DNA from: Ignavibacteriota bacterium
Lineage (GTDB): Bacteria > Bacteroidota > Ignavibacteria > Ignavibacteriales > Ignavibacteriaceae
Direction: 5' to 3'
DNA: 64,000 nt
Assembly: GCA_013285405.1 (NCBI GenBank)
Contig: CP053446.1
Span: 719,985 to 783,984, forward strand
This document shows, in pieces, positions 32,839-40,351 of this stretch. The position numbers were made by a program, and so were the translations under genes. Within the stretch, counting starts at the first letter, position 1, and every line of letters begins with the position of its first letter. The notes beneath the pieces were generated by a model, which had not been told where the DNA came from, made no database searches, and saw nothing but the letters and a program-made list of their open reading frames with translations.

Positions 32839-34428
32839 ATGAAAATATTTAAAAAATTAGTTTACCCGATATCTTACAAGACTATACTTATTCTGATTAG
32901 TATTGAATTAATTTTACAATCCGGATGTGGATCAAGGATAGAAAGAATTTCAAAACCTCCCGATCAATTTCCTGTCAAGCAAAGTACGCCTGATCTTCCG
33001 TTTATTAAACTTCATATGAAAAACGGTGATTTATATGTGCTTGAAAAATGGGAAGTAAATAACGATAGTGTCAGGGTTGATGGTACCGGCAAACTTTATG
33101 ATCTTAATCGTGCTACTATTTCATCCGGCAAGTTTAAAATCCCCTTAAATCAAATTGTGATTGCAGAAACAAATCAGATAAATCAATCAGCCAGCTCATT
33201 TGTTTTAGGAGCATTAACGGTCGTGACCGGAATTTTTACAATTGTGTGTCTTGCAAACCCAAAAGCTTGTTTTGGTTCTTGTCCGACTTTTTACGCATCG
33301 AATGGTAATGATTTCATTGTTCAATCAGAAGGTTTTTCGTCGAGTATATCTCCATCGCTTCAGGAAAAAGATATAGATGCTTTGTACAGGATAAAACTTC
33401 AATCAAAAAATTTTACTATTCAGTTGAAAAATGAGGCTTATGAAACACACATAATTCATTCAGCAAATTTATTAGCACTGCCAAAACCTGAAGGTGGTCG
33501 TGTGTTCTCTTCATCAGAGGGTGAATTTTATCAGGCAGTAAATATGAGAGAAGCCATTTCTGTAATTGCTATTGAAGGTGATATTTCTGAAAAGGTTTGC
33601 TCGTTCGACGGCGTAGAAAGATTCAGTCAAGCTGACTCCTTCAATCTAGCTGAAAAAGAAATTATAGAACTTACATTCAATCCTTCTGCATCAGATAGCT
33701 TAGGATTAATAATCGCATCACGACAAACTCTTTTAACTACGTTTCTTTTTTATCAATCATTGGCTTATATGGGAACAAAAGCCGGAGAATTCCTCGCAAA
33801 CATTGAACGAAACAGTAATCAGTTTAAACCGGTTCTAAAAAATTTGCAATCTACCCTTGGCAATATTGATGTCTTAATTCAAAATGAAAAAGACGAATGG
33901 ATTAAAGTTGGTGAAGTTGGTGAAACTGGTCCAATTGCAACAGATATAAAAGTTGTTCCTCTTAAAAATATTCTGAAACAATCTAATACAAATTCTGAAA
34001 CGAAGATTCAATTGAGAATGGCAAAAGGTTTATGGAGAATTGATTATTTAGCAATCGCTGATTTATTACAAAAAGTCACACCTGTTGTGATTTCACCATC
34101 AACATCTTCACCTCAATTTTCTGGCAATAGTGAAGTTGTTGAACTACTCTCAAATCCTGACTCAGCATTAATAACATTCCCCGGTGATCAATATTTACTC
34201 AATTACCAGCTACCAAATGATTATTACAATTACGAACTCTTTATTGAACCAAATGGATATTACCTTGAATGGATGCGGAACGAATGGTTAGCTGAGGAGA
34301 ATTCAAATAAAGTTTATGAGATGTTATTCAATCCAAAACAATATTACAAAGATCTTGCACCCGAATTCAAAAAAATTGAAGCGGAGATGGAAGAAACATT
34401 CTGGAGCAGTAAATATGTTTACCCATAA
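32839..34428 (+). CDS. Large lipoprotein containing a diverged DTG/GLI-family N-terminal region
   Basis: A 529-residue protein with lipobox LQSGCGSRI (Cys near residue 30). Residues about 50-150 read FIKLHMKNGDLYVLEKWEV, NDSVRVDGTGKLYD, FKIPLNQIVIAETNQI and a hydrophobic segment ending in CLANPKACFGSCPTFYA. This plan resembles the small DTG-family lipoproteins at 14497, 22946 and 24071. A CFGSCPTFY segment is of a kind I have seen in Bacteroidota lipoproteins. The remaining 370 residues are a soluble beta-rich domain without recognised motif. The downstream lipoprotein gene overlaps its end by 14 bp. Likely periplasmic or surface-exposed; function unknown. Confidence 0.68.
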   Translation: MKIFKKLVYPISYKTILILISIELILQSGCGSRIERISKPPDQFPVKQSTPDLPFIKLHMKNGDLYVLEKWEVNNDSVRVDGTGKLYDLNRATISSGKFKIPLNQIVIAETNQINQSASSFVLGALTVVTGIFTIVCLANPKACFGSCPTFYASNGNDFIVQSEGFSSSISPSLQEKDIDALYRIKLQSKNFTIQLKNEAYETHIIHSANLLALPKPEGGRVFSSSEGEFYQAVNMREAISVIAIEGDISEKVCSFDGVERFSQADSFNLAEKEIIELTFNPSASDSLGLIIASRQTLLTTFLFYQSLAYMGTKAGEFLANIERNSNQFKPVLKNLQSTLGNIDVLIQNEKDEWIKVGEVGETGPIATDIKVVPLKNILKQSNTNSETKIQLRMAKGLWRIDYLAIADLLQKVTPVVISPSTSSPQFSGNSEVVELLSNPDSALITFPGDQYLLNYQLPNDYYNYELFIEPNGYYLEWMRNEWLAEENSNKVYEMLFNPKQYYKDLAPEFKKIEAEMEETFWSSKYVYP

Positions 34429-34981
34429 AAAATTATTTTTCTTCTCATTAATATTTCCTGTTTTAATTTTCTCTGCTTGTGCCGGATCTTACGCACCCGA
34501 TAATTACCTGCCTGAAACAGAGAATATACCTCAAACAGTTTATGGTGCTTGGATAGTGGTCTTTACCGCCCCTGACACTTCTGATTCTGACGATAAATGG
34601 TTAATGTATGAAGGAGAGTTTATCGCAGTTGATGATAGTATAGTTTATGTAATGTATGACTCAATTTATCAGATATTAAAAAACAAAGTAACTGCAAGTT
34701 CTCTTGAACTTGATCGAAAAAATACAACAGAATATGGAGTTTGGGTGATGGGAGGATCTCTTTTGACTCTTTCAAATGGATATTATGCTTCTATAACATT
34801 ACCTTTATGGCTAATTGCAGGAATTCCTTCTGTTGTTGGTGAATCTGAAAGAGACAAGTATGATATGGATGAACCGGATGAAGCATACTGGGACAGTATA
34901 AAAGTCTTTGCAAGATTTCCACAGGGTTTAGATGGAATTGACTTAAACCAAATTAAACCGTACGAAATTATTAAAGAATAA
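34415..34981 (+). CDS. Hypothetical lipoprotein overlapping the upstream gene
   Basis: A 188-residue protein starting at ATG 34415. The frame is open upstream to 34316, but only this start gives a lipoprotein signal (MFTHKKLFFFSLIFPVLIFSACAG, Cys near residue 22) and it has CTGGAG at 10-12 bp upstream. It overlaps the stop of the preceding lipoprotein gene by 14 bp, indicating coupling. The mature part includes GEFIAVDDSIVYVMYDS and a hydrophobic stretch GVWVMGGSLLTLSNGYYASI, again a beta segment plus hydrophobic segment as in the neighbouring lipoproteins. No known domain. Confidence 0.68.
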   Translation: MFTHKKLFFFSLIFPVLIFSACAGSYAPDNYLPETENIPQTVYGAWIVVFTAPDTSDSDDKWLMYEGEFIAVDDSIVYVMYDSIYQILKNKVTASSLELDRKNTTEYGVWVMGGSLLTLSNGYYASITLPLWLIAGIPSVVGESERDKYDMDEPDEAYWDSIKVFARFPQGLDGIDLNQIKPYEIIKE

Positions 34982-35014
34982 TCGTGACTTAAATTTCAGA
35001 CAAATTGCCATTCA

Positions 35015-35695
35015 CTATTTCACAAATTTATACCCTGCACCGTGTATTGTTAAAAGGTGTTTTGGGTCTGAAGGTGTATCTTCAATTTTTTTCCTCAGAT
35101 TCAATATGAAATTATCAACCGTTCTTGTTGACGGATAATTTTCATAACCCCAGACTTCGTCGAGAAGTTTATTTCTATCAATCACTTCACCTTCTCTTTG
35201 AACAAAATATTTCATCACTTTAAATTCCAATGCAGATAGTTCGATTGAATGACTTCCCTTCTTTGCTTCCTGTCCTTTAAAATTAAGATGTACATCAGCA
35301 AATGTATATTCGTCAATATCTGTTTTAATTTCTTTCGGACGACGAAGAATCGCATTCACTCGGGCTACAAGTTCTCTTACACTAAACGGCTTTGTAACGT
35401 AATCATCAGCACCGATTTCCAATCCGATAATTTTATCTACTTCTTCTTTTTTGCCAGTGAGCATTAAAACAGGTGTGTTGATTCCTGCATTTCTTAAATC
35501 TCTGCAGATTTCTATTCCGTTTTTCTCCGGAAGCATTAAATCAAGAATTATCAAATCAAATGGGCTGTCTTTAGCTTTTTCATAACCCATTTGTCCGTTC
35601 ATTACTGTTGATACATCAAAGTGTTCTTCTTTCAAAGTTTCACTAATTCCGGTAAGAGTTGCGGGATCATCTTCAATGATTAATATTTTTTTCAT
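35015..35695 (-). CDS. OmpR/PhoB-family response regulator
   Basis: A 226-residue regulator. The receiver domain (1-120) has EDD at 8-10, the phosphoacceptor Asp52 in LIILDLMLP, and DDYVTKPFSVREL with the conserved Lys near 102. The winged-helix output domain (about 130-226) contains LSALEFKVMKYFVQREGEVI and RTVDNFILNLRKKIE, the recognition-helix region of the family. It is the last gene of a minus-strand operon, 51 bp after the receiver-cyclase gene, with a CAGGAGACGAT ribosome site. It could be the factor binding the 11-bp-spaced arrays in this window, since that spacing suits the OmpR/PhoB family, but nothing shows this directly. Confidence 0.88.
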   Translation of the reverse strand: MKKILIIEDDPATLTGISETLKEEHFDVSTVMNGQMGYEKAKDSPFDLIILDLMLPEKNGIEICRDLRNAGINTPVLMLTGKKEEVDKIIGLEIGADDYVTKPFSVRELVARVNAILRRPKEIKTDIDEYTFADVHLNFKGQEAKKGSHSIELSALEFKVMKYFVQREGEVIDRNKLLDEVWGYENYPSTRTVDNFILNLRKKIEDTPSDPKHLLTIHGAGYKFVK

Positions 35696-35746
35696 ATCGT
35701 CTCCTGAAAAATATTTTATGAATTAAGGTTAACATAAGATAAATAT

Positions 35747-36652
35747 TCACACTGTATAAATATTAAATTGACCTTTAATATGCTTGAGCCTGACAGTTTT
35801 GAGCTTTTTCAGTTCTACTTTAGTTTTGCCTCTGATAATCAGGTAAAAATTTTCTGAAATATAAATTGAACCTGGTTCCGCTAACTCCTGAAATCTAGCT
35901 GTAATATTAAGAGCATCACCTTTTAATTTGCCCTCATATTCAATTACATCCCCAACGTGCAAACCGGTCCTTATTTTAATCTTTTCAAATTTTGGTTTAG
36001 CACTATTATACTCTTCGAATCTTTCCCTGATATAAATACAACAATTCAGACAATCAATTGCACTCTCGAATGCAGCCAGAAAAGCATCTCCAATAATCTC
36101 AATGACTCTGCCTTTGTAATTGAGAATTGATTCGTTCATAATCTTGTTATGATCCTGCAAAAGACGTAATGCAAGTATTTCATCCTGGTTCATCTTTTTT
36201 GAATAATCTGTCATATCAGTAAACATTATAGCCAGTAAATGGCGTTGAAGTTTTTTATCGTCTGACACTGAAAAATTACTCTGAGTATTTTCTATTCTTC
36301 TCAAATTAGTTCTTATTCTTGCAAGAAGTTCTCTTGAGTCGAATGGTTTAGTAACATAATCATCTGCACCAATCTCAAGTCCAACTACTTTATCAATTTT
36401 TTCTGCTTTTGAAGTTAAAATAATTACCGGATTCTGAAAACCATTTTCCCGTAACATCCTGCAAACCTGAATGCCATCCATTGAAGGTAAATTAACATCG
36501 AGTATAATAATCTCCGGTTTCTCTCTTAATGCAAGTTCATATCCAAGTCTTCCATCATCAGATTTAATTACATCAAAATTTTCTCCTTTCAAAAACATGG
36601 CAAGACCGAGCGAAATTGCCGGATCATCTTCAATTACTAATATCTTCTTCAT
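35747..36652 (-). CDS. Receiver domain-class III adenylate/guanylate cyclase fusion
   Basis: A 301-residue protein. Residues 1-120 are a response-regulator receiver (EDD at 8-10, phosphoacceptor Asp52 in IIILDVNLP, TKPFDSREL near 101-109). Residues about 138-301 are a class III nucleotide cyclase catalytic domain: FTDMTD at 144-149 with metal-binding Asp146, IEIIGDAFLAAF with Asp189, RTGLHVGDV at 228-236 and GDALNITARFQEL at 245-257, where Asn249 and Arg253 match transition-state residues. It probably makes cAMP or cGMP in response to phosphorylation by the adjacent kinase, with which it overlaps by 23 bp. Substrate specificity is undetermined. Confidence 0.85.
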   Translation of the reverse strand: MKKILVIEDDPAISLGLAMFLKGENFDVIKSDDGRLGYELALREKPEIIILDVNLPSMDGIQVCRMLRENGFQNPVIILTSKAEKIDKVVGLEIGADDYVTKPFDSRELLARIRTNLRRIENTQSNFSVSDDKKLQRHLLAIMFTDMTDYSKKMNQDEILALRLLQDHNKIMNESILNYKGRVIEIIGDAFLAAFESAIDCLNCCIYIRERFEEYNSAKPKFEKIKIRTGLHVGDVIEYEGKLKGDALNITARFQELAEPGSIYISENFYLIIRGKTKVELKKLKTVRLKHIKGQFNIYTV

Positions 36653-39110
36653 TTTTCAATGTTGGGAATATAAGTGTAAATGTACTGCCTTTTCCAACTT
36701 CACTGATTAATTCAATTTTACCGTTGTGTGCTTCAACTATGTGCTTAACAATGGAAAGTCCGAGTCCGGTTCCTTCAGTAACCTGTGAAGTTTTATCTTT
36801 AATTCTGATATAAGGCTGAAAAATATTTTCCAGATCACTTTCCGGTATTCCTTTTCCCTCGTCTCTGACTTCGATAATTGTTTGGTTGTCTGAAAGAGAA
36901 GTTGTGATCAGTGTTCTGGTATTTTCCGGTGAATACTTGTTGGCATTTGTAATTAAATTCATGAGCATACTTTCGATTGCATCTTTATCGCCGGTTATAA
37001 AAATTTTTTGATCACACAGACACACTTCGATTTTCTGCTTTTTCATACCGAACATATATTCAACTTCAGAGACAGTTTTTTTTATAATTGAATTTATTTC
37101 CAGCTTACTCATCTGATAATTTTTCATTCCTTTTTCGATCATTGCGTTATCAAGAATATTATTAATCATCCGTTTAAGCCGCTGACTTTCACCATCAATA
37201 ATACTTAAATATTTCTTATCAGAAGCACCTGAGTCAACTGTTTTATCCTGCAAAAGATCAGTAAATATTTTAATACCCGAAAGCGGCTGCTTGAGTTCAT
37301 GAACCATTGTTGAGACGAATAAGGATTTCACTTCATTCAGTTCTTGTAATCTTTGTGCTTCAATATGCTCAAGAATTAATTCTTCCTGAAGTTTAATTCT
37401 CTCGATTGCAAGTGCGGCTGCTGTTGCGACAGTGTTTAGTAAGTCAACATCATCTTTGAAATATCTTGCGCCTGATTTCTTTGTGCCCAAAGCTATAAAT
37501 GCATGAATGATTCCACTTGGTGATTTAACCGGAAACACCAGCACAATTCCCCACCTTTTAAAAACTTTAACATCGGCTGATTCGATTTTTAGCCCGGGTT
37601 CAACTCTATCATCAACTGCTACAGGTTTTGACAAATCAGTCTTAAGATTTTCCGATTCAAACCTGATACTCCTGTTCTTTAAAATATCCCATCCTCTATT
37701 TGCGATCATTTTTATTTTGTTATCTGGCTGACTGAGAATAAAGAATCCGATATTATCAACCGGAATTAACGAATCAACCTGCGAAACAATTTTATCCGAA
37801 AGAGACTGAATATCTACTGATGATTTGATATCATCCAGAAATTTTCTTTGCTCTTCGCGAAAATCGTATTCAACCTTAAAGAATTTTTTATCAACAAATT
37901 TCTGAATGATATTTTTCAGGGGCTGAAGCAAAACAACAGTTGCGATTGCAGTTAAAACGGCAGGAACAGCAGGATTAAGATCAACAACAAATCGTGTGAT
38001 TATCCATGTAAGAATAATATATGTTATGACAATTGCTGAAAGAATTAATACATAAACCGAACTTCTTCTTATCAAGAGGTTGATATTCATTAAATGATAT
38101 TTAACTATGGCTATGCTGAATGTAATTGGAATAGCGGTTAAAAATATCAAAACCAAAGACTCCGGGATCAGGCTTTCGCCGGTTAAGAAGATCGGAATCA
38201 CCCAAAAAATTACAAAACTGAACGGACCAATAAAAAAGCCAAGCAGCAGCCACTGAAGTCTTTTTCTTTCTTCAATTTCATCAGTTGCTCTGTATGCATA
38301 AATACAAATTGATATTGCAATGATTATACAGGTTATCAGGAAAAGCCGGAAGAATGAATCAAAAAAAGTTACATAATATTTCAGGCTCTCAAAATTTTCA
38401 CCGATCGTTGCGTCAAGAAATAAGTAGGAAAGAATTATTGCATTAATTACTGCACTTAAATAAAAATACCATAAAATATATTTAATTCTTTTTACTTTTT
38501 TCTTCGGGAAAGATGAAGTGAAATGTATAAATAGAACCGGAGTTAAACTGTACGCGATCAACCACATAATTCTGTTAAACTGACCAAATCCGATTGGATT
38601 GATTCTGTAACAACCTGCTGTCAGCATTATAACCATTCCTAAGCCGATACATGCCCAATGAAACAAGTAAGCCGAATAATTATCCGGTGCTTTGATTCTT
38701 ACAAAAACACCAATCAGATAAAAAGTTATTCCAACAAGAACAATAATGATGAAATTAAAAAGATCATAATATTTTGTTAGCTGAACAGAGGCGTAAACAA
38801 TAGTTCCATTTCGCTTTAACTCCAGATTAATATTTTCACCAATTCTTTTACCATCAAGATAAAGTTCTACTTCTTCCCACTTTGTAAAATGGTGATCGTT
38901 AATACTTATAATTTCGTCTGCAGGATTTATATCAGGAATCTTCCGGGAATTTTCAGAAATAAATAAGATATCGTTTTTAAAAAAAGTCTTAACAGGTAAG
39001 TCTGCTTTAATAGAAATGAGGTATAAACCTCCGGTACAGATGAGCAAAATCAGGATATCTGCAATTAATAGTGAAACTTTTAAATGAGCTGATTGTTTCA
39101 CCCTGATCAT
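36630..39110 (-). CDS. Multi-pass sensor histidine kinase with PDZ-like and GAF-like regions
   Basis: An 826-residue kinase. After a first TM segment (about 11-31) comes an extracytoplasmic PDZ-like segment (residues ~50-115, DINPADEIISINDHHFTKWE). It is followed by six to eight TM helices to about 405, a GAF-like domain (about 425-570, ending near AAALAIERIKLQEE), the HisKA dimerisation helix with His604 in MVHELKQPLS, and the HATPase (N box NLITNANKYSP, DEGKGIP, GTGLGLSIV). It would sense an envelope or lipid-phase signal and phosphorylate the two receivers encoded downstream. The ribosome site is AAGGAAG. The ATPase-end frame overlaps the cyclase gene start by 23 bp. Confidence 0.87.
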   Translation of the reverse strand: MIRVKQSAHLKVSLLIADILILLICTGGLYLISIKADLPVKTFFKNDILFISENSRKIPDINPADEIISINDHHFTKWEEVELYLDGKRIGENINLELKRNGTIVYASVQLTKYYDLFNFIIIVLVGITFYLIGVFVRIKAPDNYSAYLFHWACIGLGMVIMLTAGCYRINPIGFGQFNRIMWLIAYSLTPVLFIHFTSSFPKKKVKRIKYILWYFYLSAVINAIILSYLFLDATIGENFESLKYYVTFFDSFFRLFLITCIIIAISICIYAYRATDEIEERKRLQWLLLGFFIGPFSFVIFWVIPIFLTGESLIPESLVLIFLTAIPITFSIAIVKYHLMNINLLIRRSSVYVLILSAIVITYIILTWIITRFVVDLNPAVPAVLTAIATVVLLQPLKNIIQKFVDKKFFKVEYDFREEQRKFLDDIKSSVDIQSLSDKIVSQVDSLIPVDNIGFFILSQPDNKIKMIANRGWDILKNRSIRFESENLKTDLSKPVAVDDRVEPGLKIESADVKVFKRWGIVLVFPVKSPSGIIHAFIALGTKKSGARYFKDDVDLLNTVATAAALAIERIKLQEELILEHIEAQRLQELNEVKSLFVSTMVHELKQPLSGIKIFTDLLQDKTVDSGASDKKYLSIIDGESQRLKRMINNILDNAMIEKGMKNYQMSKLEINSIIKKTVSEVEYMFGMKKQKIEVCLCDQKIFITGDKDAIESMLMNLITNANKYSPENTRTLITTSLSDNQTIIEVRDEGKGIPESDLENIFQPYIRIKDKTSQVTEGTGLGLSIVKHIVEAHNGKIELISEVGKGSTFTLIFPTLKNEEDISN

Positions 39111-39209
39111 CTTCCTTATAATAGTTATTGATAAGTAAGAACCGATTTAAGGAGGAATTAATTTATCACTAAAAGTATTATAAAAATTGCCTCCACATAA
39201 CAAAGATAA

Positions 39210-39932
39210 CTAAAGATTCCTGATATACTCAACACCTCCAAGCGAACTCATTTGCCCAAGAATCCAATTTTGTCTTCTTAAAATATAACCCGAAGGTCTC
39301 CTTACTGAAAAACGAACAGGATTTGGTATTGTAGCAGCAATTAAAGCAGCCTGACTTCGTGTCAACTTTGATGGGAGTTTTTTAAAATATATCTGGCTTG
39401 CTGCACCAACACCAAAAATCATGTCACCAGTTTCAATAATGTTAAGATAGACTTCAAGAATTCTTTCTTTACTCCACAAAAGTTCAATAAGAACTGCAAA
39501 GTATGCTTCCAGACCTTTTCTGATAAAACTTCTTCCCTCCCACAGAAATAAATTCTTCGCAACCTGCTGAGTAATTGTGCTGGCACCCCGAAGTCTTTTC
39601 CCACGATTACTTTGTTCAATTGCTTTTTCAATCTGTTCAAAATCAAATCCAAAATGGTTTGGAAAATTCTGATCTTCGGCAGCAATTACAGCAAGCGACA
39701 TTTGTTTTGATATTTCATCATAGCTGAACCACTGGTAAGCAATCATTTGTTTTTCTTTAAATGTAACTAAGGCTTCAACTTTTCTTTGAATCATTATAGA
39801 TGAAGTTATTGGGTTTAACCATTTTAGAAGCAGTACAATAAAGACTGTGAGGAAAATAAATCCGAGAAAAATTTTCAAAAGTAATTTTGGTAATTTTTTA
39901 ATGAACCGTTTGAAGTTGAATTTTTTAGCCAT
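39210..39932 (-). CDS. mtgA: Monofunctional peptidoglycan transglycosylase
   Basis: A 240-residue GT51-family enzyme that polymerises lipid II into glycan chains on the periplasmic face. One N-terminal TM segment lies at about 15-35. The family motifs are clear: AAEDQNFPNHFGFD (motif 1 with catalytic Glu), GASTITQQVAKNLFLW (motif 2), KERILEVYLNIIE (motif 4 region), and AALIAATIPNP (motif 5). There is no transpeptidase domain, hence the monofunctional assignment. It is 14 bp downstream of yidD, so both are one transcription unit. The ribosome site is AGGGTAA. Confidence 0.9.
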   Translation of the reverse strand: MAKKFNFKRFIKKLPKLLLKIFLGFIFLTVFIVLLLKWLNPITSSIMIQRKVEALVTFKEKQMIAYQWFSYDEISKQMSLAVIAAEDQNFPNHFGFDFEQIEKAIEQSNRGKRLRGASTITQQVAKNLFLWEGRSFIRKGLEAYFAVLIELLWSKERILEVYLNIIETGDMIFGVGAASQIYFKKLPSKLTRSQAALIAATIPNPVRFSVRRPSGYILRRQNWILGQMSSLGGVEYIRNL

Positions 39933-39946
39933 TTACCCTAAAATAA

Positions 39947-40195
39947 TTATGGTACCGGATCATAACCGCTTCCACCCCAGGGATGACATTTAATAATTCT
40001 TTTAAAGCCAAGCCAGCTTCCTTTAATTATTCCGTACTTCCTCAATGCTTCAATTGTATAATGAGAGCACGTTGGTGTAAATCTGCAAGATGGTGGAAAT
40101 AATGGTGATATAATTAATTGATAAATTTTAATAACAATTATTAATGGAATTGCCAGAAACTCAAAAATCTTTTTAAAAAAAATTTGCACTCTCAA
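39947..40195 (-). CDS. yidD: Membrane protein insertion efficiency factor YidD
   Basis: An 82-residue protein with the family's core [20 protein letters not shown] and a C-terminal [13 protein letters not shown], including the conserved cysteines and the HPW-GG-G-DPVP ending. It assists YidC-dependent insertion at the inner membrane. The start is TTG at 40195 or a GTG two codons later; neither has a strong ribosome site. The usual yidC, rnpA and rpmH neighbours are absent here. Instead it is paired with mtgA. Confidence 0.9.
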   Translation of the reverse strand: MRVQIFFKKIFEFLAIPLIIVIKIYQLIISPLFPPSCRFTPTCSHYTIEALRKYGIIKGSWLGFKRIIKCHPWGGSGYDPVP

Positions 40196-40241
40196 ATTCT
40201 TGTATAAAAAAAATTACGATTATAAAATTTATTTAAAACCT

Positions 40242-40260
40242 GCTAATTCAGTGAATTAGC
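40242..40260. promoter_or_regulatory. 19-bp palindrome between yidD and topA
   Basis: GCTAATTCA (40242-40250), one central base, TGAATTAGC (40252-40260): 9-bp perfect arms. It lies 91 bp before topA and 46 bp before the yidD start, in a divergent promoter region. Its shape fits an operator for a dimeric regulator; no T run follows, so a terminator is unlikely. Confidence 0.5.
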
Positions 40261-40351
40261 GCACAATAAAAAAATTATCTTTGAAATTCTCTTTAAATAT
40301 AACTTAATTTGCGCCGTCAAAATCGAGACTTAAAACAAAATAAAAGATAAT

